A DNA stretch of 60,000 nucleotides from Adiantum capillus-veneris (taxonomy: Eukaryota > Streptophyta > Polypodiopsida > Polypodiales > Pteridaceae). The notes under the pieces were generated by a model, which searched no databases, was not told where the DNA came from, and worked only from the letters and a program-made list of their open reading frames with translations. The DNA lies in contig CM043965.1 of the NCBI GenBank assembly GCA_014529385.2, positions 60,909,433-60,969,432 on the forward strand. Direction: 5' to 3'. How positions within the stretch are numbered: position 1 is the first letter of the stretch; every line of letters begins with the position of its first letter. The position numbers were made by a program, and so were the translations under genes. Positions 1 through 10,229 of the stretch are shown in pieces.

Positions 1-2
1 GA

Positions 3-1538
3 GTCCAACAACTTAGGGGTTTGGTGGAAGAAACTCAACGAACATTAGAACCTGAACCCAAACATATCCAGATGTCAGACACAGTGTTTCCCACACAAGT
101 TCAACCTCACAAGAACTACAGGCCGTTAGCTATACCCAGTATCATTCGGGAAGAGAGTGAGGGTAGGACATCTGAAAGTGGACACACACCTTTCCTACTA
201 GAGATAATGTTTGGTGAGGGAATGCCCGACCCCCTTGAGGAAGTGGAGATTCCATCTTCACCATTCTCTTGTCAGGGTCCTACGTCCCAAAAGATGCCAT
301 TAAATGTTGCCAAATTGATGGATTTCATGTCTTCAGAAGTTAGAACCACCATCATGTCCAAACTATATAAAGACCCCGAGCTAGTCTCAGCTCTTCGAGC
401 CTTCCTCAATGGAGAATTACAGGCCGGATTACCACAGTTTGCACATATGAACAAACCTGACTCAGTAATGAATGATGAGGAACATTTAGCACCACCATCT
501 GACCTAGCGGGACATGAATCTGTAATTGAAGTACCCGTTAACAAGTTGGGGCAATACTTTGAAGGTGATGAATCTAATGCTACTCTACCAATCACTACTA
601 AAGGATTAACTGTAAAGGGGGTCCTTGACGGTGGTGCGGGAGTCAGCATGGTGACAAAGAGTTGTTGGGAGTCCATGGGGCGACCTCACCTTGAAGCCAC
701 AAGCGTAGTGGTAAAAATGGCTAATGGATCTATTGTTACGCCTATTGGAATGCTAAAGGATCTCAGAATCAAGGTCTTGGGACACAAGGTAAGGCAGACT
801 TTCATTGTTATGGATTTTTCCAAGCATCCTATGTCATTTGAGATGATCTTAGGGCGTCCATTCATGAGGGAAGCAAAAATGGTGCATGACTGGTCCAAAA
901 ACCACGTCTACTTACAGTTCCAAGACTCTGTCATTCGAGTTGATCTTTTAAGTGGTCGAACGCATCCTCTAGGAAATAAATTCATCATTGATAATCGATC
1001 AGACACAAAAATTCACTCAGCTCCATTACAGTATTGTTACACGTGTAACGAAGACACAGATATTGGGGAGAACTCTCCTTATATGGATATCCTACCCAGA
1101 ATGGCTGAGTCAGACAATGTCGATTGGGTACACCTAGCGGCAACTATAGATACATGGGGAGCTAGAGGAACAACCTGGGTAACACCAAATGGGGAAGAGA
1201 TACCACACATTCAACCAGTAAACATGTTAGGTGTAGCGCATGTAACATCCGATGATAAGAAAGAGGCACACCTATCTGAGAGTGAAACCGATGATTCCTC
1301 AAAGGCTTCAGGCCAATACACATCAGAAACGGAATCTCAGGGAGAAATGGATTCAGAACCTGAGGAAACATCGAGTGAGCCAAGTATAGAAACTGAACAC
1401 TCAAGGCCTAGTATGACCATCTATGGTAATTTATATGAGAGTGAAGAAGATACAAGCGAAGACCTATCAGGCGAGTCGAGTTCAAACATTTACCAAAATC
1501 AAAACCTTAACAAGAAACAAAGGTCATATAAGAGATGA
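3..1538 (+). CDS. E1 gag C-terminal/protease region (first retropepsin-like domain)
   Basis: The frame is open to the left edge, so its start is outside; the first internal start-like codon is at 21. About 170 residues in, a retropepsin-like fold begins. The active-site triad reads DGGAG (Asp codon 627-629) where most retropepsins have D-S/T-G. The usual second motif follows near 849-866 as ILGRPFM, with a DW about ten residues later. The last ~100 residues are Ser/Glu/Asp-rich and look like a flexible linker. The same protein order and the PFEW/VDWV-type segment after the protease recur in E2 at 14.1-14.8 kb. It would process the polyprotein. Whether DGGA is active cannot be judged here. Confidence 0.75.
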   Translation, partial: VQQLRGLVEETQRTLEPEPKHIQMSDTVFPTQVQPHKNYRPLAIPSIIREESEGRTSESGHTPFLLEIMFGEGMPDPLEEVEIPSSPFSCQGPTSQKMPLNVAKLMDFMSSEVRTTIMSKLYKDPELVSALRAFLNGELQAGLPQFAHMNKPDSVMNDEEHLAPPSDLAGHESVIEVPVNKLGQYFEGDESNATLPITTKGLTVKGVLDGGAGVSMVTKSCWESMGRPHLEATSVVVKMANGSIVTPIGMLKDLRIKVLGHKVRQTFIVMDFSKHPMSFEMILGRPFMREAKMVHDWSKNHVYLQFQDSVIRVDLLSGRTHPLGNKFIIDNRSDTKIHSAPLQYCYTCNEDTDIGENSPYMDILPRMAESDNVDWVHLAATIDTWGARGTTWVTPNGEEIPHIQPVNMLGVAHVTSDDKKEAHLSESETDDSSKASGQYTSETESQGEMDSEPEETSSEPSIETEHSRPSMTIYGNLYESEEDTSEDLSGESSSNIYQNQNLNKKQRSYKR

Positions 1539-1651
1539 TGATATCGAGCAAATGTGAGAGCTAGGATAATCAAGAAAAGATCTACTGCAGAATGGCTTAG
1601 CTATCTAGGAGCATGTGATGCTCATCGAAAGCTAGTAGACAATTGGGGTGA

Positions 1652-2938
1652 ACATCTCCAGAGTGTCATGTGGTGCAGCCCCGACCCATTGACCTCGCTA
1701 AATTGGAGGTTACAGAGCCGAAATTGAGTCGAACTATAAGAAGACGTCAAAACCGAGAGTTAGCACAACAACAAAAGGAGGCAGAACTAAAAGAAAGGTC
1801 TCCGTCAGGACAAGAGCCTACTGACTTACATACGGCTCCTGAACATTTTAAATCTTATACCACGGGGGAGCGAAAGGTTGTGTATGCCAAAGCCCAACGA
1901 ATACCTACCAATGGAAGCAGTGGAGTCTATGATGGTCCAGCGGTAGTTAAAGAGATAGAACTAGCAGAACCAGGTGAGGAGTCTAAACCAGTCTTTATTG
2001 CTCAAGACCTTACCGAAACTGAAGAGGTTGTACTTAAGGAGCTCCTCAAGGAATACAAGGATATCTTTGCTTGGACATATCATGACATGAAGGGCGTTCC
2101 ACCTTCTGTGGTGCAACATACAATTCCCATGATCAACATTGCTAAACCCGTCCAGCAACGACCCTATCCAATGAATCCTAAGTACGCCAAAATTGTACAA
2201 GAGGAGATTGAAAAACTTATCCAATGTGGATTCATATACCCTATTGAGCACTCAAAATGGGTTTCTCCAATAGTCATTGTGCCAAAAAAGAATGGGAAAC
2301 TAAGAGTGTGCGTGGACCTCAAGAAAGTTAATGCAGCCACTAGGAGAGATCATTATCCCTTGCCATATTCAGAACATGTGCTTGAAAGAGTTGCGGGCAA
2401 GGAAGCTTATAGCTTTTTAGATGGGTACTCTGGTTACAATCAAATCACAATTGCATTAGAGGACCAAGCTAAAACTGCTTTTATCACAGAGTTTGGAGTG
2501 TTTGCATTTCGTGTTATGGCTTTTGGCTTAACAAACGTCCCTGCTACATTCCAACAATTAATAAACACTGCGTTTAAAGAATTTCTAAGGGAGTTTTGTG
2601 AAGCTTTCCTAGACGACCTTTGTGTTTATTCTTCTTGGGAGAAGCATTTGTTATATCTACGAAAAATATTTGAAAGGTGCAGATTTTATCGCATCTCATT
2701 GAACCCTTTCAAATGCCAATTTTGGGTTAAGCATGGAGTTATTCTAGGGCATATAGTGTCCAAGAACGGGATATCCACAGATGAGAGTAAGATTAAAGCC
2801 ATTGCCGATTTGCCACCACCTACTAACTATAAAGGAGTTCAAAGATTTATGGGCCATGTTGGTTATTATCGAAGGTTTATTTTAAACTTTGCCGAGATAG
2901 CGCGTCCATTGTACAAGCTTCTTATCGAGTTTCACTAG
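1652..2938 (+). pseudogene. E1 reverse transcriptase
   Basis: The frame opens after a stop at 1649 and has no ATG at its head; a GTG at 1670 is the first start-like codon. It carries the RT blocks SPIVIVPKKNGKLR, VCVDLKKVN, FLDGYSGYNQI, MAFGLTNVPATFQ and FLDDLCVYS, the catalytic Asp pair being codons 2612-2617. The end of RT is cut by TAG at 2936-2938 exactly where the family normally has Trp (TGG) before the RNase H. The next entry continues in the same frame, so this is one pol frame with a nonsense change. It is in a different frame from the protease upstream, with 113 bp of disrupted sequence between. Confidence 0.85.
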
Positions 2939-4834
2939 ATGGAAGAATGTCATCAATCTTATGAGTTATTAAAGAAGGCCCTAACAAGTGCTCCAATCCT
3001 ACGAACACCTGATTGGAATGTACCTTTTCATGTGCATATTGATGCATCAAATTTTGCTATTGGGTGTGTTCTAACTCAACCAGGAGAACATAAATTGGAC
3101 TACCCTATTAGCTTTGCAAGTCGCCAATTAAATGATGCCGAGATGAACTACACTACTACAGAGCGCGAAGGTCTAGCTATGATTTACGCAGTAAAGAAAT
3201 TTCGCTATTACCTTCTTGCTACCAAGTTTGTGTTTTATGTTGATCATCAAGCATTGCTATATTTGGTAAACAAGCCGTGTTCCACAGGTCGAATTACACG
3301 ATGGTTGTTAATTCTTCTTGAGTTTGACTTCACCGTTGTTGTGAGGCCTAGGAGGAAACATGTCATGGCGGATCATTTATCTCGTATCCCTAATGGCGAA
3401 GCTCCTACGGGGGTTGATGATGAATTGCCTGATACTCCTTTGTTCATTGTTGAGACAATGCCTGAATGGAGTGAAAAGATTGTTAACTTCTTAGTTAATG
3501 GTTTTCCACCCAAAGAGCTGCGAAAAGATATAGCTCAAAAATTAATCAAGGAATGCGAACCCTATTGCTTACTGGCTGGAACTCTCTATAAGAGAGGAAA
3601 AGATGATGTTCTTAGACGCTGTGCCCGCGAGGATGAGTATTTATATATTCTACAAGAGGCATACATGGGCGTAGCTGGTGGTCACTGTTCAGGAAAGTTG
3701 ACTGCCCGAAAGATCTTACAGTCAGGCTATTGGTGGCCCACTCTGTTTAAGGATGCATCACTTTTTGCAAAGGGATGTGATGAATGCCAACGCTTCAACA
3801 AGTCACAAAGAAGGGATAGGATGCCTCTACATCCCATCAAGGTAACCCAACCATTTGAAAAGTGGGGCTTAGACTTTGTAGGACCGATTAGTCCGGCTAC
3901 ACGTAACACGCAATCACGATATATCATTGTGGCTACCGACTATGTAACCAAATGGGCTGAAGCAAAAGCAACACGAAAGGCGGATGAAAAAACAACAGCT
4001 AAGTTCCTCGTTGAGAACATTATCACACGTTTTGGATGCCCCTTTGAACTTGTGAGTGACAATGGAACTCATTTTATAAATGAAGTAATAAAAGAACTCA
4101 CATCAAACTTCATGATATCTCACCACAAGTCTACATCCTATTATTCCCAAGCAAATGGCCAAGCTGAGAGTACCAACAAAACTCTCATCTCCATTTTGAC
4201 AAAGACAGTCGAGGCTCATCACACTGATTGGGACCTAAAGCTTACATCAGCTTTATGGGCTTATCGTACTGCATATAAAGTTGCTATTAATTGCACACCG
4301 TTTAAAATGGTGTATGGCCAAGAAGCAGTTATGCCATGGGAGTTTGTCATTCCTAGTCTTCGAGTAGCTTCTCAAGAAGTTTGGGATGGTAACCCCTTAG
4401 TGGAGCGATTATATATCCTGGAAAGGCTAGATGAAGAAAGGCAATTAGCTGTGCGAAATGCTCTAGTGGAGAAGGATAGGAGAAAGAAGTGGTTTGATAG
4501 CCATTTAAAGGATAAAGACATCAAGGTTGGTGATAAAGTTCTTATGTACGGGGTACGTAATGAAAAGAAGAAATTGAAATACGCTGGTAAGGGACCATAT
4601 CGAGTGTGTGAAATTACCCCGCAAGGGACCATTCGTGTGGAGATTCTAGATGGAGTTAAAACCATTGGATTCCTTAATGGGAGTAAATTCAAAAGATATT
4701 ATGATCCTTTAAGCCAGGAAGAGTTGCAAGCCATCCATCAAAAGAAGGCTGCCAAGGAACAAGCAGAGCTTAGAAAAATCCAAGCAAGAGTTGAGGCTCG
4801 GGAACGACAACAACGTCTTAGACGCCAACGATAG
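2939..4834 (+). pseudogene. E1 RNase H and integrase
   Basis: This directly continues the RT frame after TAG 2936. RNase H shows HIDASNF, YTTTEREGLAM and YVDHQALL (D, E, D). The integrase zinc finger follows (GGHCS ... CDECQ), then the catalytic core with Asp 3872-3874 (GLDFVGP), Asp 4058-4060 (SDNGTHF) and Glu 4166-4168 (GQAEST). There are 35 residues between the last two, the classical D,D-35-E spacing. A KGPYRV segment marks the GPY/F module. The last 40 residues are a highly charged Lys/Arg/Glu/Gln helix. The frame ends at TAG 4832-4834, but the frame beyond stays open and meaningful. All integrase catalytic residues are intact. Confidence 0.88.
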
Positions 4835-5386
4835 GCTAATCTGGGAATCACACAAGCATTTTTCGAGGACACAGATGACGACTCATTAGAATCTGAGCCA
4901 CCCCTACGATACCCAATTGAGCTAAATAGCCCCTATGGGAAAGTACTATACAATGCCTTATTAGATACGGGAGCTAAACACAATTTGTTATCCTATGGAG
5001 TTTGTTGTCAATTAGGGAAACCGACCCTATCCCCGAGTACGATGCAAGTCAAGGGCATTAATAAAAAGAAAACTGCTATTCTTGGAGTCCTTCTAGTCAT
5101 GCCCGCGGGAGCTATGGAAGGCAACGTAAACCTGGGACGCACGTGGATGTTGGCAACCAAATGCACTATTGATTGGGATACTGGTAGTGTCACGACGCGA
5201 CCACCGACTCTTACCCCTATCATTCAAGCAAAGTCACCTACGTTGCAAACTCTAGCAAAGTTGAAGGATAGCCAACATTCACAAGCCAACGTGGTTAACT
5301 CGTCTTTGCCGGCTACCCATGAACCTAGCACTTCAACACTTGTAGTTGCAGCAAGCAGTAATATTGCAAGTACTCAACCTGCATGA
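4835..5386 (+). pseudogene. E1 second retropepsin-like domain, downstream of integrase
   Basis: The same frame as RT and integrase is open from 4835 to TGA 5384-5386. About 40 residues in, LLDTGAKHNLLS (Asp codon 4964-4966) matches the retropepsin active-site block. Some 60 residues later GRTWM, and then IDWDTG, correspond to the closing 'GxxWM ... DW' element of such proteases. This sits after the integrase, where gypsy elements normally have nothing, an envelope-like gene or an extra ORF. E2 has the equivalent at 18.5-19.0 kb. The TAG between integrase and this domain may be decay or a readthrough stop; TGA at the end is probably a mutated CGA. Domain identity rests on the motifs only. Confidence 0.7.
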
Positions 5387-6052
5387 CCTAAGAGTACATA
5401 TCAATGGGTCCCCAAGGCCTTACTTCCAACTACCTCAACCCTCCCATCCATTTCAAGAAAAAATTTCCCTGGAGAACCAAGAGCGCGCTCTAGGAGAGTC
5501 AAGACCAAATCACGATGGATTCCAAAACGACTATTAGAAGCCCAAGGCTACTATGATGGAAATGAGCAAATTTGGGTACCTAAACGTAAAATGTGTCCTT
5601 CCCTATCGACAACAAACCCATATGAGTCAAACAGTGTAACGCTAAAGCCAATGGCAGACCGTGGGAAGGGAAAGATCATAGAATGCTACACACCTAGTCC
5701 AGAGCTAGTTTGGGCTCCAAGGCAAAACCAATTTATTCCACCTAGCTCAGGAAGGGGGGAGTTCCATGAAGCTTCTAGCTCATCATGTAATACATCCATA
5801 GAGGTAAAAGCTTCTACACAGCTTCCATCTATAGTAGTGGACCTCCATGAAGCTACAAAAGAATCCACACCTCCCAGTGTTCACGAATCACCTGATGAAC
5901 CACTTCAAGTTCAATCCTGGGAGAGTACCTTACCACCCTTGCAACTTGACGAGGCACCTAGGGTAATAGAAAACTACTGGCAAAAATCCTCACCTATAAC
6001 CAACTGGAACGATTGGTTTCAAAGGGTGACGAGCTCATTTCAAACGGTATGA
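5387..6052 (+). pseudogene. E1 C-terminal tail with W-x-P-K motifs
   Basis: Still in the pol frame after TGA 5384. It contains three related short motifs, YQWVPK, RWIPK and QIWVPK, within about 60 residues, then a Ser/Pro/Glu-rich low-complexity stretch, and ends at TGA 6050-6052, eight bases before the polypurine tract. I recognise no domain. E2 has similar motifs in the same place, so the tail is probably a real part of this lineage's polyprotein rather than chance open sequence. Its function is unknown. Confidence 0.55.
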
Positions 6053-6059
6053 TCTACCC

Positions 6060-6073
6060 AAGGAAGGGGGGAG
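6060..6073 (+). other. E1 polypurine tract (plus-strand primer)
   Basis: An unbroken purine run, aaggaaggggggag, lies just after the last E1 stop codon and immediately before a TGTT. This is the expected position and composition of a polypurine tract next to a 3' LTR. Confidence 0.75.
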
Positions 6074-6296
6074 TGTTTGCTGACAGTCATCATTCACTTG
6101 CTTCCCTCTCAACCTTTCTCCCTGACCTCTTAATCTCCAATCTTAGGGAATGTATATATAAAGCCTTATACTCACAAAAACAAGATAAAAAAGTAAAAGA
6201 GCAAGAGCCATAACACAAAATCATAAAAACAAATTATGCACAAGAACACGACCCTTGTAATATTTGCACTCTAACCATCATCTATTTGCGTGTACA
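6074..6296 (+). repeat. probable E1 3' LTR
   Basis: It starts TGTTTGCTGACAG right after the polypurine tract and ends ...GTGTACA, giving TG...CA ends and a length of 223 bp. A TATA box (tatatataaa, 6153-6162) sits 80 bp in, followed by an A-rich leader-like sequence. The partner LTR is outside the window, so the right boundary is inferred only from the CA and from the change in composition. Confidence 0.5.
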
Positions 6297-8078
6297 AATA
6301 TGGCTAGTACGCTAGAGTCATCTACTCCTGCCTTGGGCGAGAGGTACCCTCGTTACTTTTCACAAATATTTCACATGGTCTTTCCAATGCTTGCATGTGA
6401 ATGGGATTTGATAGGTACGCTAGCATGTGAGGAATTTTGAGGAGTTAGAATGGCTGATACGTCTCTTGACCACGTCTGATCCATACTTAGTAGAGAGCGT
6501 TTCTCCCATTGCACAAGCCTACCCTTTTGACCAAGATGACTATAGGCGTCTAGTGACGTTCTTAGTAAACATGGGCACCTATGATAAAGAAGAAAATTTA
6601 CAGGACTACACGGATGGCACATATGGTCTCATGGATGATGACTTTGTTTATCTCGACGACGAGGATAGGGGTTTAGCCTTAGGGTTTCCCCCCAACCTCT
6701 ACAATATCCTATTCCCTTAACTCTCTAGGGGAGTGCAAATAATTAGGTTAGGGTTCCTTATGTTGTTTGTTGTGTTCAATAAGTGTTGGTACCTTTTCCC
6801 ACTAATGTGTCTCCTGGAGGTATTCCTTTTGTTTCCTAGTGTGTACAGGAGCGTGTTGCTATTGATAGGATTTGGACCTTCATGAAATCTTTATCTTGAC
6901 TCACTCTTCAAATCAAGCACGACCATCGACACAAATAGGTGTTTCTTGTCCATTAGCATTGCCCCTTATCTTTTTTGCATCTATGATTGTCTGCTTTGAT
7001 TGTGATTGGTAGGATAATATCCAGCACATTTGCTTAGTAACAAACATTTAATTCAATGTAATTTTTTGTCATAATCACTTGTCTAGGTTTAAAAATCAAT
7101 CAGTCTGACTAAGCTAGTTTGACTAAGTTAGGTGTTAGAGATCTTCTCTTAATACCATGGGGAATGCCTTCTTAATAATCAATGGTTACTTAGGTTCTTA
7201 ATCCGATTTAGGCAGCATTGTGTGAAATGTACTAGGGCTTTCTAGTGGGCTTGACCCTATTGACCTTTAACTTAAGTATTATAAAGGGAGTTTACTAGTG
7301 TGATGAGCCTGGGGAGGTGTATCAGTGTTATATGACCCCCCAAAGTTACAAAATTAAAATGCTGAAAAAAAACAAACAAAAAATCAAAGTGCCACAATGT
7401 AAAATCTTAAGCTGGAAGAGAAATCTCAGCTTGATTTGGTACTTCACTCACATGTATTGCCTATGGTACTATAGCCCTAGAGATTCCCAGTGTGGGCGCT
7501 TTTCCTTGAAAAGCAAAAAACCCAAGGCATACAAAATAAGCACACACATCAAAATTGAATCAGTGTGAAAAGACTTTGGGGGGTCAAAGCAAAGGTAATC
7601 AGTCAGGCGATGATTTCATGAGAAATTCCTTTTATCGTAGCTTAACTACAAGGTCCTCTAGGTATAGCCTCTAGTCAGCCCTCGAACATGAAATACTTGG
7701 CTCTCGCGATTAAACAACTTAATTAACTAAAGAAAATTAAGAAGCTTACCCATGGTATTAATAGTCGATCTCTAGTGCCTTTCGACCGTTAAATTAGCGA
7801 CCCCAGACTTGTTTAATTTTTTACCTTTACATCTGTTTATGCATTTGATTACATTGCAATTTAATGCTTATTGCTGACAAATTATTTAAAATTCTGTTAC
7901 CAATCAATTGTCTGCCTAAAATTGCATATGCTTTTTAATCGCTTATGAGAATGCAATTACTGTGCAATGTTGTTTGATTTTGCAGTGACTGAAGAAGGCT
8001 AAGGACATTCATCTCAAATGCTCTTCCACCTCGACCAACGAGCTTCAACTCAATAGCTTCCGAGGACGGAATCTACAT
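6297..8078. other. unclassified, probably retroelement 3' UTR; no convincing gene
   Basis: The stretch is AT-rich and mostly closed in all frames. One small + frame (6427-6720, acidic, rich in Asp/Tyr/Leu) is open for 97 codons. It starts at GTG and matches no family I know; it could be a gag N-terminal remnant. The right end leads into a polypurine tract and LTR, so at least its last part is the 3' UTR of an element. Nothing else is recognised. Confidence 0.4.
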
Positions 8079-8090
8079 CAGGAAGGGGGG
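8079..8090 (+). other. second polypurine tract
   Basis: caggaagggggg followed by ca and then TGTTAACC. It is nearly the same string as the E1 tract at 6060, about 2.0 kb downstream in the same orientation. It marks the start of the LTR at 8093. Confidence 0.65.
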
Positions 8091-8092
8091 CA

Positions 8093-8415
8093 TGTTAACC
8101 CTCACGGCTCACGGACACCCTATCACCTACGAGACGGACGTTGTAACCTACGGTGGACATTGTATTATTTATTTGGTAGAGTCAGGTACCGGGCTTGTCG
8201 GTCCAATAGGAAAAAGGTAAGAGTGATCGCCGATGAGAGGCGCACTCTAACTGGGACATTCAAGGGATTAGTTGGCTAAGCATGGGCGCCCAAGTGTGAA
8301 TGGGGTGAGCTCATATAAAAGCCAACTAAACCTAAAATTCACTTATTCTCTCATTTGTGCAATAGAAGAGTGCTCTTGCTCTATCTCCATCTCCATCTTC
8401 TTCTTCTTCACCTCC

Positions 8416-8509
<94 letters not shown>

Positions 8510-8850
8510 ATTGCGGCGGCATGACGGTGGTGAAGCGGTTGAGCGCGACGTAGCGGTGTCTCCTTCTTCTTCGCGGCAAGGAATCCTCCACCGTAGGAGC
8601 ATAGAGCGGTGAGTGACACACCATTGCCCTCTTTTGAGCTTACTAGTTAAGCTAGTTGTGTGCTTGGAGCCGTCTGTGGCTCGCGCATAGTGTTAGGCAA
8701 GGCCCTTGCTTCGACAGTGTGGCAAGGAGCGCACATTCATCTAAGATCTCCTAGAGTAAAAGCTTTCTTTTAGAAACCGCATAGCTTAAGATTGTCATCT
8801 CTTGCTGAGTAAAGGTAGATTAGAGGTAAGTTGTACTTGCTGAGTGCCTT
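8093..8850 (+). repeat. LTR of a gypsy element (right end not resolved)
   Basis: It begins TGTTAACCCTCACGG directly after a polypurine tract and has a TATA box (tataaaa, 8314-8320). The presumed transcribed part carries a CT-rich run and a compound (TG)n/(GA)n microsatellite. No second copy and no clear tRNA primer site is visible downstream, so the right border is only an estimate. It may be the 3' LTR of the preceding fragment, the 5' LTR of E2, or a shared LTR in a tandem arrangement. Confidence 0.5.
8417..8508. repeat. compound microsatellite (TG)16 / (GA)27
   Basis: A TG run (8417-8448) is followed after a short break by a GA run (8454-8508), lying downstream of the TATA box of the 8093 LTR. 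Several frames are open across it on both strands purely because of the dinucleotide repeat; none is a gene. Confidence 0.97.
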
Positions 8851-9227
8851 TAGGATTGTAGGATTGTAGAATTAGTTAAGATTTTGAGAATGATTGATAG
8901 ACGAGACAAGTCTTAAGATCAATGCTCAGGAAACCATAAAAAACAAGAAAACGAGTGTTTGTGGACACTTTCCACAACCCCATTGCATGAGAACCTAGGA
9001 GTAGGGTAAGTAGGATCAGAGGTGGATTTCAAAACATTGCTCTCTCCAAAAGAATCATTGTGAGTTGTTATTTTAAGTTGAAAAATTTCAAGTCTATGGC
9101 TAGAAATAGCACGAAAGGATTGCCAATCACTCAATCCGATTGGAGAGTATGCTTAGAAGTTGTATGAACCAATGGATAAGCTCAAGGACACATTGAGGTA
9201 AAAATTTCAAGAGTTTGCAAAAACTCA

Positions 9228-10229
9228 GATTATTTACTTTTTCTTGATATTTTAGGCCAAATTAAGTTTTGACTTGATTCCTAGGGTTAATATAGCTCCT
9301 GAAAAGACTGTCCATTGAAAAAGTGCAAAAAAATATTCATTTTGGGCATAAAGTAAATAATCGTGATTATTTACTTTCAGCTCAAATTTGATCAAGGTTG
9401 ATACCAGTGACTCATTGCATGTGTACAAAAAACTTTTGTAAAGGCACATAGGATTTGGATCACCAAACTGACAAAAAATTGGATAAAAGCTAAAGTTTGT
9501 ACTGACTTTTTGAAATTTCAGTGTAAATTGGGAAAACAAATTGTCCAAACTTGATAAAATTTGATTCATAGACTTATATTGATGTAATAGACATGTGTAC
9601 GTGCTCACTTGACCAAAAAGACGCAAAAATTTGCCATAAGTAAATAATTACAATTATTTACTACTGCTCCATTTTTCAACTTTTTTGACTAAGTTAGCAT
9701 ACCACTAGTTTTACCATGTTGTAATAAGTCCACAAATCAAATTTGGTAAGAATTGGATCATTGGATTGAAAATTGTGACCAAATTTGCAAAATCAGTCTA
9801 CGGACAGAAAACTGATGACCATTTGCTTAAAAATTGTCGAAACTTGATGAAACTTGGCTAGAGACCTTAAGTAGAAGTGCTTAACAGATTTGTGTCAAGA
9901 TTGGGACAAAAACTTGCAAAAAATTAGATAGAGTAAATAATCGTGATTATTTACATCTGCTTCACAATCTTGCATATTTGAGCATATCACAAGGTCAAGC
10001 ATATCCAATAGACCACACAAATTGATTTTGGAAAAATTTGGATCACAAAAGTGAGACTTAAGCCAAATTCTTGAAATTAGAGACTGCAGATACAAAAGAG
10101 TTGATAAACTTGAACAAATTTTGTCCAAACTTAGTGAAACTTGTCCAGGGACCTTACAGGTTGTACACTTGGCAAGTCAAGCCAAAAAGTGCAAAAAACT
10201 GACAAAAGTAAATAATTGTAATTATTTAC
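9228..10229. repeat. palindrome array in E2 leader, period about 285 bp
   Basis: Four nearly perfect inverted repeats with 10-bp arms and a 2-bp spacer lie at 9353-9374, 9640-9661, 9933-9954 and 10208-10229 (start-to-start 287, 293, 275). The right arm of a fifth lies at 9228-9237. Arms are GTAAATAATC/GATTATTTAC in copies 1 and 3 and GTAAATAATT/AATTATTTAC in copies 2 and 4, so both arms change together. DNA between palindromes is much more diverged but shares phrases such as 'aaaagtgcaaaaaa' just upstream. No coding frame crosses it. This is an array of degenerate ~285-bp units whose only well-kept part is the palindrome. Confidence 0.85.

Larger units (their letters stand above)
1..6296 (+). 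mobile_element. E1: Ty3/gypsy retrotransposon, 3' part (window cuts its 5' end)
   Basis: The segment holds, in order, a retropepsin-like domain, reverse transcriptase, RNase H, integrase with zinc finger and GPY/F-type end, a second retropepsin-like domain, a tail, a polypurine tract and a likely LTR. RT before RNase H before integrase is the Ty3/gypsy order. No chromodomain is visible. The RT looks like the non-chromoviral (Athila/Tat-like) branch, which is my judgement by eye. From 1652 to 6052 one frame runs through pol and beyond with only three internal stops (2936, 4832, 5384). The 5' LTR and most of gag lie left of the window. Confidence 0.85.

Noticed and set aside
7317-7568. 83-codon + frame
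   Set aside because: Lys/Asn-rich reading of AT-rich DNA with no similarity or context.
8332-8624. Five overlapping open frames on both strands with Val-Cys, Arg-Glu or Ser-Leu runs
   Set aside because: They are translations of the (TG)n/(GA)n microsatellite, which cannot contain stops in these frames.
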